DNA of 22,388 bases from Prochlorococcus sp. AG-315-D17 (lineage in GTDB: Bacteria > Cyanobacteriota > Cyanobacteriia > PCC-6307 > Cyanobiaceae), in contig QBWD01000013.1 of assembly GCA_003283685.1 (NCBI GenBank), positions 1 through 22,388 on the forward strand, read 5' to 3'. Shown piece after piece: positions 14,839 through 21,472 of the stretch. The translations under genes and the position numbers were made by a program. The stretch's first letter is position 1. The number at the start of each line of letters is the position of its first letter. The notes under the pieces are model-generated. The model made no database searches. It was not told the origin of the DNA and was given only the letters and a program-made list of their open reading frames with translations.

Positions 14839-14845
14839 TATAAAT
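14839..14845 (+). promoter_or_regulatory. -10 element of the Yfr2-like sRNA
   Basis: TATAAAT lies seven bases before the expected RNA start at 14852, the first base before the long stem. No clear -35 box is visible upstream, which is common for picocyanobacterial promoters. Confidence 0.6.
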
Positions 14846-14851
14846 AAAACA

Positions 14852-14940
14852 GGAGTCCAAGCACTTCAAAGTTAGAGGGAACAGGTCAAAAGATAAGTGC
14901 TGGACTCAAAGGGGGTGACCAAAATCTCACCCCCTTCTTC
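14852..14940 (+). ncRNA. yfr2: Yfr2/Cyano-1-like small RNA
   Basis: The predicted transcript is about 89 nt. The first hairpin pairs GAGTCC (14853-14858) with GGACTC (14902-14907) and AGCACTT (14860-14866) with AAGTGCT (14895-14901), with one bulged A; it carries a 28-nt loop containing GAGGGAACAGGTCAAAAG. The second is the terminator. Two hairpins, a long unpaired loop with a GGAAACAGG-like core and a length near 90 nt are the marks of the Yfr2-5 (Cyano-1) family of Prochlorococcus and Synechococcus, present in several copies per genome, with a possible role in porin regulation. Family assignment is from memory of the motif; that it is a structured RNA is much firmer. Confidence 0.68.
14911..14940 (+). 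terminator. Terminator of the Yfr2-like sRNA
   Basis: GGGGGTGA and TCACCCCC form a perfect 8-bp stem with an 8-nt loop, followed by TTCTTC. Strong rho-independent type. Confidence 0.85.
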
Positions 14941-14948
14941 ATGTTTAT

Positions 14949-15119
14949 TTATGTTCGCCAGTAGTCGTCCCATTCTTCCTGTAGTTCTGTAAGTGATAGT
15001 GAGTTATAAAAACCTCTCCATTTTTGTTCTGAGTTGGAGTCAGTAGCGTTTAAAGATACCAGTAGATCTATTGCCTGTGTTTGTTTAAAGGATTTACCGT
15101 TTTCTGATGTGTAGATCAA
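14949..15119 (-). CDS. Hypothetical protein (56 aa, TTG start) or 5'-truncated remnant
   Basis: The minus strand from a TTG at 15119 reads MIYTSENGKSFKQTQAIDLL, then SEQKWRGFYNSL and ends EEWDDYWRT at TAA. The open frame continues upstream of the TTG for 14 codons (AIKEKSRNEHKQ) to a TGA without an ATG. The sequence has a clear protein pattern and a Trp-rich end. Either TTG is the start, or the 5' end is lost. It is convergent with the sRNA terminator. Not recognised. Confidence 0.48.
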   Translation of the reverse strand: MIYTSENGKSFKQTQAIDLLVSLNATDSNSEQKWRGFYNSLSLTELQEEWDDYWRT

Positions 15120-15265
15120 TTGTTTATGTTCGTTCCGACTTTTCTCTTTAATAGCACATTTAAATCAATGTGTTTACACAAATACTTTCGACTAATACTT
15201 GTTGAGTGATAAAGCTACTGAAAATTTGATTTGGGCATAGCCGAACTGCCAAGATATTTGAAGAA

Positions 15266-15655
15266 ATGAGCTTGCAATTGTCTGAGGAATTTACAAAAGA
15301 GTCTTTGAAAAAAGACCAGGAGGATGCTCAATGGGCTTATGACAAAGCCAGAGAAAAATTCTTCTACTCAATGTTGGAATTAGTTTTTTTAAAAATCAAA
15401 ACCCATCTAAATGAAAAAGGAGTTAAGAAAGTTTGCGAGATGGATAAAAAGAGGCATAAAAACGAGAACTTTGGTGTGGAATTCAGTCAAAAAACTTGGA
15501 CATCTTTAGCTGAAGCTTGGAAGCTAACAGAGACAGATGCAATGTCGAAGATTGCTGAATTGTATGGACTAGTTCCATCTGATTTTGACATGTCTAAAAT
15601 TAATTCAGTTGATGATGAAGATATTAAGAAGAATTTAGATGATTTGAAGTGTTAA
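15266..15655 (+). CDS. Hypothetical protein (129 aa)
   Basis: A soluble, charged, helical protein: MSLQLSEEFTKESLKKDQED, then WAYDKAREKFFYSMLELVFL (23-42), a Lys-rich centre (KKVCEMDKKRHKNENFG), and a C-terminal half with TWTSLAEAWKLTETDAMSKI and an acidic end (NSVDDEDIKKNLDDL). The latter half looks like a helix-turn-helix-sized unit but has no clear motif. A terminator follows 40 bases after the stop. Not recognised. Confidence 0.68.
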   Translation: MSLQLSEEFTKESLKKDQEDAQWAYDKAREKFFYSMLELVFLKIKTHLNEKGVKKVCEMDKKRHKNENFGVEFSQKTWTSLAEAWKLTETDAMSKIAELYGLVPSDFDMSKINSVDDEDIKKNLDDLKC

Positions 15656-15696
15656 TTCTTAAAGCATCAATCATCTGAACATCCTCGATCGACGAC

Positions 15697-15728
15697 CTGA
15701 CCTTTGCTGTTGTAGGTCAGATTTTTTC
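15697..15728 (+). terminator. Rho-independent terminator
   Basis: CTGACCT and AGGTCAG form a 7-bp stem with a 10-nt loop, followed by ATTTTTTC. It ends the gene at 15266-15655. Confidence 0.82.
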
Positions 15729-15801
15729 TTGTACAGATCGCAATCTCTAATCATTAGTTAGTTTCCAAGATTCCAAGTTATAGCTAACTATTAAATGAGG
15801 G

Positions 15802-15851
15802 TGTCTGAAGTGAACAAGCTTCGCTAACAGTAAGATTCTTCACTTCAGACA
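15802..15851. other. Perfect 13-bp inverted repeat, possible structured RNA
   Basis: TGTCTGAAGTGAA pairs perfectly with TTCACTTCAGACA around a 24-nt loop. About 30 bases upstream a second smaller stem (TAGTTAG with CTAACTA) encloses a repeated TTCCAAG. Together they suggest a two-hairpin RNA or a terminator; the T-run after the main stem is weak. Confidence 0.55.
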
Positions 15852-15902
15852 TTTATATTCCTTTTAGGTTGCAGACCTGTCGATATAGCAGTTACACAAG
15901 GA

Positions 15903-16001
15903 ATGGAAAATCAAGTTATAGGTTTATTTATTTTTCTTCTTGTTGTTAACTTAATTCTTGTCAGCTGTCCTGAACATGAATTGTATAAGGATCTTGAGTG
16001 A
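15903..16001 (+). CDS. Membrane microprotein (32 aa)
   Basis: MENQVIGLFIFLLVVNLILV followed by SCPEHELYKDLE: one hydrophobic helix and a short acidic tail. VSC at 20-22 resembles a lipobox but there is no basic N-region. The very small size makes it uncertain; support is only the clean helix and tail. Confidence 0.35.
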   Translation: MENQVIGLFIFLLVVNLILVSCPEHELYKDLE

Positions 16002-16020
16002 ATGATCTTTTAAATTTTGA

Positions 16021-16164
16021 GCAGAGATTGATCAAACCTCATTGGAAACTAATGAGAAGAACATTCATTGCCTTTTAGTTTTACAATCTTACCCGCCTTC
16101 TGGGTGGATGGCATACTCGCTTATACGTAATCAGATCAAACATGGTTCTGGCAAAATTCCATAG
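16021..16164 (+). pseudogene. Start-less short coding remnant
   Basis: Between a TGA and a TAG the frame reads AEIDQTSLETNEKNIHCLLV, then LQSYPPSGWMAYSLIRNQIK and ends GSGKIP. The only candidate start is a TTG at 16042 (40 residues). It looks like a gene fragment, not a normal gene. Not recognised. Confidence 0.3.
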
Positions 16165-16434
16165 ACAAATTTTGAACAAGAAAGAAGATATAAGCAAATC
16201 ATCTAAGAATTCTCATGTGAGTTGAACTAGAAGATCATGAGATGCTTATTAGGAAAGACAGAGGCATGCATAGAGAAGAGGTGAAAGCCAATTATTGATT
16301 ACTGGGCAGAGGAAGCGGTGTGGTCTCACCAGGTGCAAATTCTTGAGACTACAAAATAGGAACTAAAACAAAGAGATAAAGAAAGGTAGGAGCAAATTGA
16401 ACTTTCAACTAAATCTCTTTCATCTTCATCATGA
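16142..16434 (+). pseudogene. Decayed gene in three frames
   Basis: Protein-like pieces follow each other in changing frames. The first is MVLAKFHRQILNKKEDISKS to 16225; then ELEDHEMLIRKDRGMHREEV to 16298; then DYWAEEAVWSHQVQILETTK, TAG, ELKQRDKER, TAG, EQIELSTKSLSSSS to 16434. The charged helical style is continuous across breaks, which suggests one former gene of about 95 codons with two frameshifts and two nonsense codons. Identity unknown. Confidence 0.4.
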
Positions 16435-16445
16435 CTTGGCAGATG

Positions 16446-16643
16446 GATTTCCAGTGGAAGGCAATTATAAAGGAAATTTATAGAGCTGAAGTATTGATTT
16501 ACAAGATTAAAAAAACGACTCATCTAGTTCAATTCATTATTGAGTTTTTTGGTATGAACAACTTCCGTTTTTACGTCTTAAGCCAATTGATCTTTTTCTG
16601 TGTTGTTGAAGTGGCTATAAGGAAAATTCTTTTTGAAGCTTGA
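16446..16643 (+). CDS. Small hypothetical protein (about 65 aa), possibly membrane-bound
   Basis: The frame opens with an ATG at 16431 (MTWQMDFQWKAIIKEIYRAE); the second ATG, taken here, gives MDFQWKAIIKEIYRAEVLIY. The first half is basic and amphipathic; the second is hydrophobic (FRFYVLSQLIFFCVVEVAI), so one membrane helix near the C-terminus is likely. It follows directly on a decayed locus and has no clear ribosome site. Coding status uncertain; not recognised. Confidence 0.4.
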   Translation, partial: DFQWKAIIKEIYRAEVLIYKIKKTTHLVQFIIEFFGMNNFRFYVLSQLIFFCVVEVAIRKILFEA

Positions 16644-16759
16644 ATTCTTTGACCCTTAACAATCTTTGTATCAAACCAGAGAATCTAGTCTCAGCCTTGT
16701 TGTCCTTCTATCAACTGTATTACTGTTAATGTAAGGACTAATGTCGCAAAAGCTTAGGA

Positions 16760-16795
16760 TTTACTAAAAGGGTTACATTAGCCCCTTTTAGTAAA
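16760..16795. terminator. 13-bp inverted repeat between convergent genes
   Basis: TTTACTAAAAGGG pairs with CCCTTTTAGTAAA around a 10-nt loop. It lies between a plus-strand ORF ending at 16643 and the minus-strand gene ending at 16822. There is no outer T-run, but its position fits a shared 3' end signal. Confidence 0.6.
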
Positions 16796-16821
16796 ATCGA
16801 CTGTTAATTACTCACGGTTTT

Positions 16822-17109
16822 TTAAGCTGCTTGATTAAGGAGTGGCTTTTGGAATAAAGAAATAACCTCCCCTTTAGGTGTCTCATAAACACGCTTAATA
16901 ACTTCTCCCTCGCTAATGATTATTTTGGTATTTATTGATCCAACCGGTAAGTTATTAGACCTTGTTTTGAGAGCATGTTGTAGTTCTGGATATTGATCGC
17001 TAGGTTTTAGAGCATCCTTTAGGTCTGGATATTGTTTTAGGAATGTATCATCAAATTTCTTTGTTGATTTAGTCTTTCCTGAAGTCTTTGATTTTTTCTT
17101 GGAACCCAT
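16822..17109 (-). CDS. Hypothetical protein with a duplicated QYP motif (95 aa)
   Basis: I start it at the ATG at 17109 (MGSKKKSKTSGKTKSTKKFD); the frame stays open to 17280, but that part has no protein character. The N-terminus is Lys/Ser-rich and disordered. Residues about 25-49 hold an internal repeat (KQYPDLKDALKPS, then DQYPELQHALKTR). The rest is a small beta unit with IIISEGEVIKRVYETPKGEV (61-80). The basic tail could bind nucleic acid. No family recognised. Confidence 0.68.
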   Translation of the reverse strand: MGSKKKSKTSGKTKSTKKFDDTFLKQYPDLKDALKPSDQYPELQHALKTRSNNLPVGSINTKIIISEGEVIKRVYETPKGEVISLFQKPLLNQAA

Positions 17110-17328
17110 GACTTGAATAATTGATATGTATCTCTTGTAACTAATTATTTGTATATCGTAAAGGCTATTCAAGTTACATCTGAACAAGCTTTGATTTTTT
17201 GACTTTATATGTCCGATTAATCTTATTAATAGCGTTAGTCTAAAATAGTTTGATAGGTAGTCTGGCTTAGTGGACACCATGATTTTAATTGAATTAAACT
17301 GGTTTATTAGGTTCTCCTACTAATAAAA

Positions 17329-17607
17329 ATGGAACTTACTGAATTAGTAGAAGACTATTCCGCCACAAAACTTCTTTCGAAAGTTGAACTTGATTTTCTA
17401 GAAACTGAACTATGGGAAACGATTCAACACATTGGAGAAATAACTTCTTTGTCTAGTGCTCCTAATAGTATTTGCGAGGATCTTAAACTTAAAAAAGGTT
17501 CAAGTTGGATGATATGTTGTGCCGTTGCCTTAGATGCCGCAAGACCAGAAGGGAAATCTAGGACTGAGAATTTTGCTAAATTAATTAAAGAATATTCTCT
17601 TGGTTGA
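17329..17607 (+). CDS. Hypothetical protein (92 aa)
   Basis: An acidic, helical, soluble protein: MELTELVEDYSATKLLSKVE, then FLETELWETIQHIGEITSLS, a short basic linker (EDLKLKKGSS), and SWMICCAVALDAARPEGKSR. The centre is mildly hydrophobic with a CC pair. It is a single gene with no ribosome site seen; an opposite-strand frame here is a shadow. Not recognised. Confidence 0.62.
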   Translation: MELTELVEDYSATKLLSKVELDFLETELWETIQHIGEITSLSSAPNSICEDLKLKKGSSWMICCAVALDAARPEGKSRTENFAKLIKEYSLG

Positions 17608-17673
17608 AAATTAAATATAGTTTTCATGAAGACAAGCTATTGATATTTTGCTAATTGATCAGGAGCGCTATAT

Positions 17674-17913
17674 TTAAAAATCTACTTTTTCATTTGGTGT
17701 AAAGACAGAGCAATACAACTTGATAAATAATTCTGCTTCCTTTTTGTCTTTGCCCTCATATTTAAGTTTTAGGTCATTTATTGCTTCAAAAGCATTTTTT
17801 TCTTTAAGCCTATATCTTGCGCAGGCATCTAAAACTTTAAACATCTTTGTCGTCACCGCTTCTGAGGGAGCGATTAGCACCAGCAAGAGAGTAGCAAAAA
17901 GAAAGCTTTTCAT
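17674..17913 (-). CDS. Secreted small protein (79 aa) with signal peptide
   Basis: MKSFLFATLLLVLIAPSEA is a typical signal peptide with a cut after SEA (residue 19). The mature 60 residues are helical and charged (FKVLDACARYRLKEKNAFEA) with two cysteines (about 31 and 68) that could form a disulfide in the periplasm. The pattern resembles other small exported cyanobacterial proteins of unknown role. Not recognised. Confidence 0.68.
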   Translation of the reverse strand: MKSFLFATLLLVLIAPSEAVTTKMFKVLDACARYRLKEKNAFEAINDLKLKYEGKDKKEAELFIKLYCSVFTPNEKVDF

Positions 17914-18035
17914 AAAGCTATAATCTCGTAAGGAAGTAGAACATTCTCTCTTATCAATTACAGCAGGTATTAGAAGAAGAGAGATGCTCTATTAGTTTAA
18001 TTTTTTTGATTAAAATGGCAATTGGGTAATCCTTT

Positions 18036-18069
18036 TATACTTCAAATGGAGCAATATATTTGAAGTATA
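18036..18069. other. 12-bp perfect inverted repeat in an intergenic region
   Basis: TATACTTCAAAT pairs with ATTTGAAGTATA around a 10-nt loop. It lies between the start of the gene at 17674-17913 and the end of the gene at 18185-18421, both minus strand, so it could be the terminator of the latter. Confidence 0.55.
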
Positions 18070-18184
18070 TGTTCTGATATAAAGCTTCTGGTCATATTTT
18101 TGAAGCAATAACCATTACTCCTTGGGTTAACACTTGTCCTGATTGCTGAAATCTAATTATCAGTTATAAAAGTAATAGGCCAAT

Positions 18185-18421
18185 TCAATTAAAATAAGGC
18201 CTTCCTCCCTTACTTAAATAGTCCATATATTTGTCGGATTCTCTTAGGTAATACTCTTTTGATTGTCCTATATATTTGGCTTCTATTAGAAGGTCAGTCA
18301 CCTCAGGCCAGAAAGATTCAGGTACAAGTTCTAATGGATTTATCGCTTTAGTGTTCCAATTGAGTTCACTCAAGAATAAAAACCAAATTGTCTTGCAATT
18401 TTTAAATTCGTATTCGACCAT
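18185..18421 (-). CDS. Hypothetical protein (78 aa)
   Basis: A soluble protein: MVEYEFKNCKTIWFLFLSEL, then PLELVPESFWPEVTDLLIEA (29-48) and a Tyr-rich end (KYIGQSKEYYLRESDKYMDY). It is helical and rich in aromatic residues. It is a lone gene with no clear ribosome site. Not recognised. Confidence 0.6.
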   Translation of the reverse strand: MVEYEFKNCKTIWFLFLSELNWNTKAINPLELVPESFWPEVTDLLIEAKYIGQSKEYYLRESDKYMDYLSKGGRPYFN

Positions 18422-18541
18422 TTCATTGAATCACTAGAATATAATTTTAAGAGTTCTTAGCTGCTACCAGAAAATAATTACAAATATGTATAACCTCATA
18501 ACATCATCTATTGGGCATCGTAGTAATTGAGTAAAAAAAAG

Positions 18542-18679
18542 ATGAACCAAAGAAAAGTAGTCAATGAGGTAAGAGAAGAGAAAAATAATTCTCTTGTTTT
18601 TGGTGGTGTCCTTTTAGTAATGGCCTCAGTGGCAATGTTGACTTATATAGTCAATGCTAAAATCTTAGATCTTAGTTGA
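18542..18679 (+). CDS. Membrane microprotein (45 aa)
   Basis: MNQRKVVNEVREEKNNSLVF, then a hydrophobic helix at about 17-37 (LVFGGVLLVMASVAMLTYIV) and a short end (NAKILDLS). The charged N-terminus should face the cytoplasm. The clear charged-then-hydrophobic layout and ordinary codon use support a real gene. Not recognised. Confidence 0.58.
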   Translation: MNQRKVVNEVREEKNNSLVFGGVLLVMASVAMLTYIVNAKILDLS

Positions 18680-18790
18680 TGTTTGACTGTGGCTGACAAG
18701 CGCTACTGACAATTATTAACTAAATCCAAACGAATACAATGATCAAATCTTTTAATTCTTTGTGCAAAGAGTTGGAAGAGAGTTTAAAAC

Positions 18791-19285
18791 TCACAATTTA
18801 AGGTGAAATAAAGTTTTTTGCTTAGAAGTATATAAAGGGTGTCGAGGGCAACCATCTTTCGTTAAACCAATAACGTATGGCTTTTTAGACGATTCTTTAA
18901 TCCTTTTTAGAATAAGTTTGTCTCTATTCATTAATCTTCCATTAATTCCCCAACCAATCCATAAGTCGCATGAATCGTTTGTTTCCCAATAATTAAGCCT
19001 CTTATTTAATTCAACGTCATTTTTCCATCCAACTGGGTCATTACAGGAAGCGAGAAATTTAGGTGACTTAGTAATACGTGCAAAAAGATTCACAACAACA
19101 AGGGTTCCATATTCCCAAAGTTCAGCGAATCCAATGAGCCTCCTTAAAGTTGGGTCATTTTTACTATTATTCGCCAACGAAGGGTTTAACCCAATAAATA
19201 TAAGTGTCTTTCGGGTGTCGTTGATATATCTACTGAGATTCCATCGATAGCCTTTGCAACTACTAAATGATGCTGATGATTTCAT
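18791..19285 (-). CDS. DUF1643-family protein (164 aa)
   Basis: The family signature is complete: TLIFIGLNPSLANNSKNDPT (27-46), RRLIGFAELWEYGTLVVVNL (48-67), FARITKSPKFL (68-78), DPVGWKND (83-90), WIGWG (109-113) and DGCPRHPLYTSKQKTL (144-159). DUF1643 proteins are small soluble proteins common in accessory and phage-linked regions; their activity is unknown, though the conserved Asn, Asp and His residues suggest an enzyme. It is a single gene; AAGGT lies directly before the ATG. Confidence 0.88.
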   Translation of the reverse strand: MKSSASFSSCKGYRWNLSRYINDTRKTLIFIGLNPSLANNSKNDPTLRRLIGFAELWEYGTLVVVNLFARITKSPKFLASCNDPVGWKNDVELNKRLNYWETNDSCDLWIGWGINGRLMNRDKLILKRIKESSKKPYVIGLTKDGCPRHPLYTSKQKTLFHLKL

Positions 19286-19394
19286 ACCTTTTTAAGGAGC
19301 AATCAACGGATTAATAATTTATTCCATCAGGTTCATTGAGAAGATCTATGTGTTTTTTTTAGGATCACTAATCTTTTTTAGTTAATTGTGCAAG

Positions 19395-19574
19395 ATGGGG
19401 CTCTTGTTTAGTACTAAAGCCATTATTGTTTTAATGCTCAAAAAGTTTTTCAAGAAGCAAATGAAAGTATTTATCCTAGCCGCTTTAGAATGGTTAGTTC
19501 AACAAACAGATAATGATCTTGATGACAAAATCCTATCTGAGGTCAAAAATGGGATAAATCTTGCAGTCGTTTGA
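19395..19574 (+). CDS. Small protein (59 aa), first of a coupled pair, possibly phage-derived
   Basis: The start is taken at the ATG at 19395 (MGLLFSTKAIIVLMLKKFFK); a TTG nine bases upstream is possible. The N-terminal half is hydrophobic and basic; the second reads ALEWLVQQTDNDLDDKILSE. The LEWLxxxTDNDxDD phrase resembles short phage proteins of unknown role, but I cannot name a family. The TGA overlaps the ATG of the next gene by one base (TGATG). Confidence 0.55.
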   Translation: MGLLFSTKAIIVLMLKKFFKKQMKVFILAALEWLVQQTDNDLDDKILSEVKNGINLAVV

Positions 19575-19825
19575 TGGCTATTTACTTGAAAATCACTAAC
19601 GCATCTGATGTTGTGGCGAAAAATACATCCAAATGGTTTGAGAACATCACCCCAGATCGAATTGATCGGAAATTAGTTGAGGATCAAGTTATTAAAGGAC
19701 TTATTGAACAACTACAGATTGAAGGTATTCAAGGTGAAATCTCAGCTATAAATGGTATTGAATTACAAGATAAAACTTTAATTACTAAAAATAATTTTGT
19801 TATTAGAGACACTAAAACATTTTAA
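19574..19825 (+). CDS. Hypothetical protein (83 aa), second of a coupled pair
   Basis: The protein starts MAIYLKITNASDVVAKNTSK, then WFENITPDRIDRKLVEDQVI, a helix IKGLIEQLQIEGIQGEISAI and a beta-rich end (GIELQDKTLITKNNFVIRDT). It is soluble. Its start shares one base with the stop of the preceding gene, so it is probably translated by coupling. The style is that of small phage or phage-satellite proteins; this is only an impression. Confidence 0.6.
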   Translation: MAIYLKITNASDVVAKNTSKWFENITPDRIDRKLVEDQVIKGLIEQLQIEGIQGEISAINGIELQDKTLITKNNFVIRDTKTF

Positions 19826-19829
19826 TTGA

Positions 19830-20100
19830 ATCGATAGGATTTCAGTCAGTAGATTTATCTTTTTACGTCATGGAATTTCAAAGGAAAGGTCACCAAACAT
19901 TGATGATTCGACGAGATTTCTAACACCTGAAGGGGAAATTAAAGCTAGAGTTGTTCTTCATACGTTAAAGGAACTTAAATTTACGTTGACCAGGTTATTA
20001 CTAGTCCATCCCAAAGAGTTGTGGAACAGTTCAAATTGCATTCCGCTAAGGTCTTTGGGAAAGTACAGTAGTAAAAGAATTAAAACCTTCAAACAATTAT
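19830..20100 (+). pseudogene. SixA-like histidine phosphatase pseudogene
   Basis: SixA enzymes remove phosphate from phosphohistidine through an RHG active site. Frame one reads FIFLRHGISKERSPNIDDST, then RFLTPEGEIKARVVLHTLKE, matching the RHGxAxxR...D..R.LTxxG start. The frame then slips near 19980, and YVDQVITSPSQRVVEQFKLH follows, the family's DxIxTSPxxRxxQT. A second slip near 20065 gives VVKELKPSNN, like the family's LxP end. There is no ATG, GTG or TTG before RHG, and the C-terminal half is missing. Two frameshifts plus lost ends make it a pseudogene. Confidence 0.82.
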
Positions 20101-20317
20101 TTCTTTCTTTCTTTTTTTTACAACACTTATCGGAGAATTTTTTTTTGTAAGGCAGGTCCGAAGCTTAAGTAACTTGGCTTTCTAATTCCTAGTGTAACTT
20201 CAGATTCAATTAATAAAAAGTGCTGGCTTTATATACTGAACGGAGGAAATATTTAGAGATTATTACTTCAGCCAGAATGATTTGTCTACCTAAGGTATTA
20301 TGCCTTTAGTGGTTTAG

Positions 20318-20650
20318 CTAGTTATTTAATTTTTCTAATTCTGTTAATAAATAACCAACTCTATTTCCATTAACGCCTAGATCACTTGCTCCAAACCTGG
20401 AAGCTGATTTGATTTGTATTTTACTATCTACTTTTAGAATTTGAAGGTCATCTGGAAATCTGAAAATTAAACTTCTGCAAACACCTTTCCAATAATTATT
20501 GGTTTTTTCTAAAACCTCTGTTCTAGGAATATTTTGGGCAATGTTTATTAGTTCATCGAATGTAGTATCTACATCTTCAAATTCTTTTTGAAAGAAAACG
20601 CAGTTAAGAGGATTTATGCAAGAAGAAAGATCAGATTGAGAAGATGACAT
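20318..20650 (-). CDS. DUF1499-family protein (110 aa), second copy
   Basis: The DUF1499 core is visible: CINPLNCVF (11-19), TTFDELINIAQNIPRTEVLE (29-48), RSLIFRFPDDLQILKVDS (59-76) and IQIKSASRFGASDLGVNGNR (78-97), which matches the RSxSRxGxSDxGxNxxR signature. Unlike the copy at 10774, it has no signal peptide, so it is probably cytoplasmic or a shortened form. Function unknown. It is a single gene, about 60 bases from the next minus-strand gene. Confidence 0.78.
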   Translation of the reverse strand: MSSSQSDLSSCINPLNCVFFQKEFEDVDTTFDELINIAQNIPRTEVLEKTNNYWKGVCRSLIFRFPDDLQILKVDSKIQIKSASRFGASDLGVNGNRVGYLLTELEKLNN

Positions 20651-20719
20651 ACTTTCTATGTTTCATACATATACCCATAATGCCTTAAAGGCCGGAACTA
20701 TTAGTTAGCTGAATAAAAA

Positions 20720-20908
20720 CTATGCAGCATCTTTTGTAGTGTCTTTCTTGAAGTCTCTATAAAATGATAGGTCAATAGGTCTGGTGGCATCAGACTGGAA
20801 ACTCACAATTTCTTGGTATATTTCCGTAGGTAAAGGCTCCATGTTGCTTCTTGAATAGCTCTTGCTTTTGATAGAAAACCTGTTGCTCAAGCGATCAAAG
20901 GTAAACAT
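20720..20908 (-). CDS. Hypothetical protein (62 aa)
   Basis: The frame is open from a TTG at 20965. The ATG at 20908 gives MFTFDRLSNRFSIKSKSYSR, and another at 20842 gives the shorter MEPLPTEIYQEIVSFQSDAT. The C-terminal part (PIDLSFYRDFKKDTTKDAA) is the most protein-like, so the 40-residue form is also likely. It is soluble and lies downstream of the cupin gene on the same strand. Not recognised. Confidence 0.5.
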   Translation of the reverse strand: MFTFDRLSNRFSIKSKSYSRSNMEPLPTEIYQEIVSFQSDATRPIDLSFYRDFKKDTTKDAA

Positions 20909-20982
20909 AGTTAGCTTGCAACTTGAGTCAGTTATATCGATTGGGCGGCTATAAGCAATGGGCAAGAACTACTAGGAGATGT

Positions 20983-21426
20983 TTATTTTTTAAAAGGGAT
21001 GCTCACTGGCACTCCGGAAACTCCTGCATTGGCAACAAAAATAACAGCTGCTTCTTGCCCAATACTTTGACAGTAATGAGGAGTGTCACCAAAAGTTGTT
21101 GCAAAGCTATCACCAGCAGAAAAAACTTTTGTATTGGCTGCAGTTATTACGCATTCAAGTTTTCCTTTTACAATATAAGCAACACCAGGTTGAAGGTGGG
21201 TGTGAACTGGTGTTCTAAATCCCACAGGAGCTGTAATTCTCAAAAGTGTTATTTGAGCCTGTCCTTCAGGGTATGAATATGCATCTCCATTCCATGATTC
21301 GCTTGCACTGAGAAGAGTTTCAACAAGAACAGGTTCAATATTTGTAGATATTTCTTTTTTTGAACTACAGGAAACTACTGGTAAGGCAATTCCAATAACT
21401 AGTGCAAAGAGATAGTTGCGATTCAT
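20983..21426 (-). CDS. Lipoprotein with a cupin domain (147 aa)
   Basis: MNRNYLFALVIGIALPVVSC is a lipoprotein signal (Cys20 lipidated), so it is anchored on the outer side of a membrane. The cupin fold follows: GFRTPVHTHLQPGVAYIVKG (69-88) and SAGDSFATTFGDTPHYCQSI (103-122). His75, His77 and His117 can bind a metal, but the Glu usual after HxH is replaced (V82/A83), which may alter or abolish metal binding. The substrate is unknown; cupins of this size are often sensors or small oxygenases. AAGGAA before the ATG serves as a ribosome site. Confidence 0.85.
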   Translation of the reverse strand: MNRNYLFALVIGIALPVVSCSSKKEISTNIEPVLVETLLSASESWNGDAYSYPEGQAQITLLRITAPVGFRTPVHTHLQPGVAYIVKGKLECVITAANTKVFSAGDSFATTFGDTPHYCQSIGQEAAVIFVANAGVSGVPVSIPFKK

Positions 21427-21472
21427 TTGTTTAATAGATTCCTTTATTATAAAGCCTTAGATCTATCAACTT

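Noticed and set aside
16326..16523. Minus-strand ORF of 65 codons
   Set aside because: It is rich in Ser and Phe, opposite the decayed locus and the ORF at 16446; a shadow.
17424..17627. Minus-strand ORF opposite 17329-17607
   Set aside because: A shadow: the plus-strand frame has the better protein character.
20923..21276. Plus-strand ORF of 117 codons
   Set aside because: It is antisense to the cupin gene; rich in Cys, Ser and Lys, with no domain.
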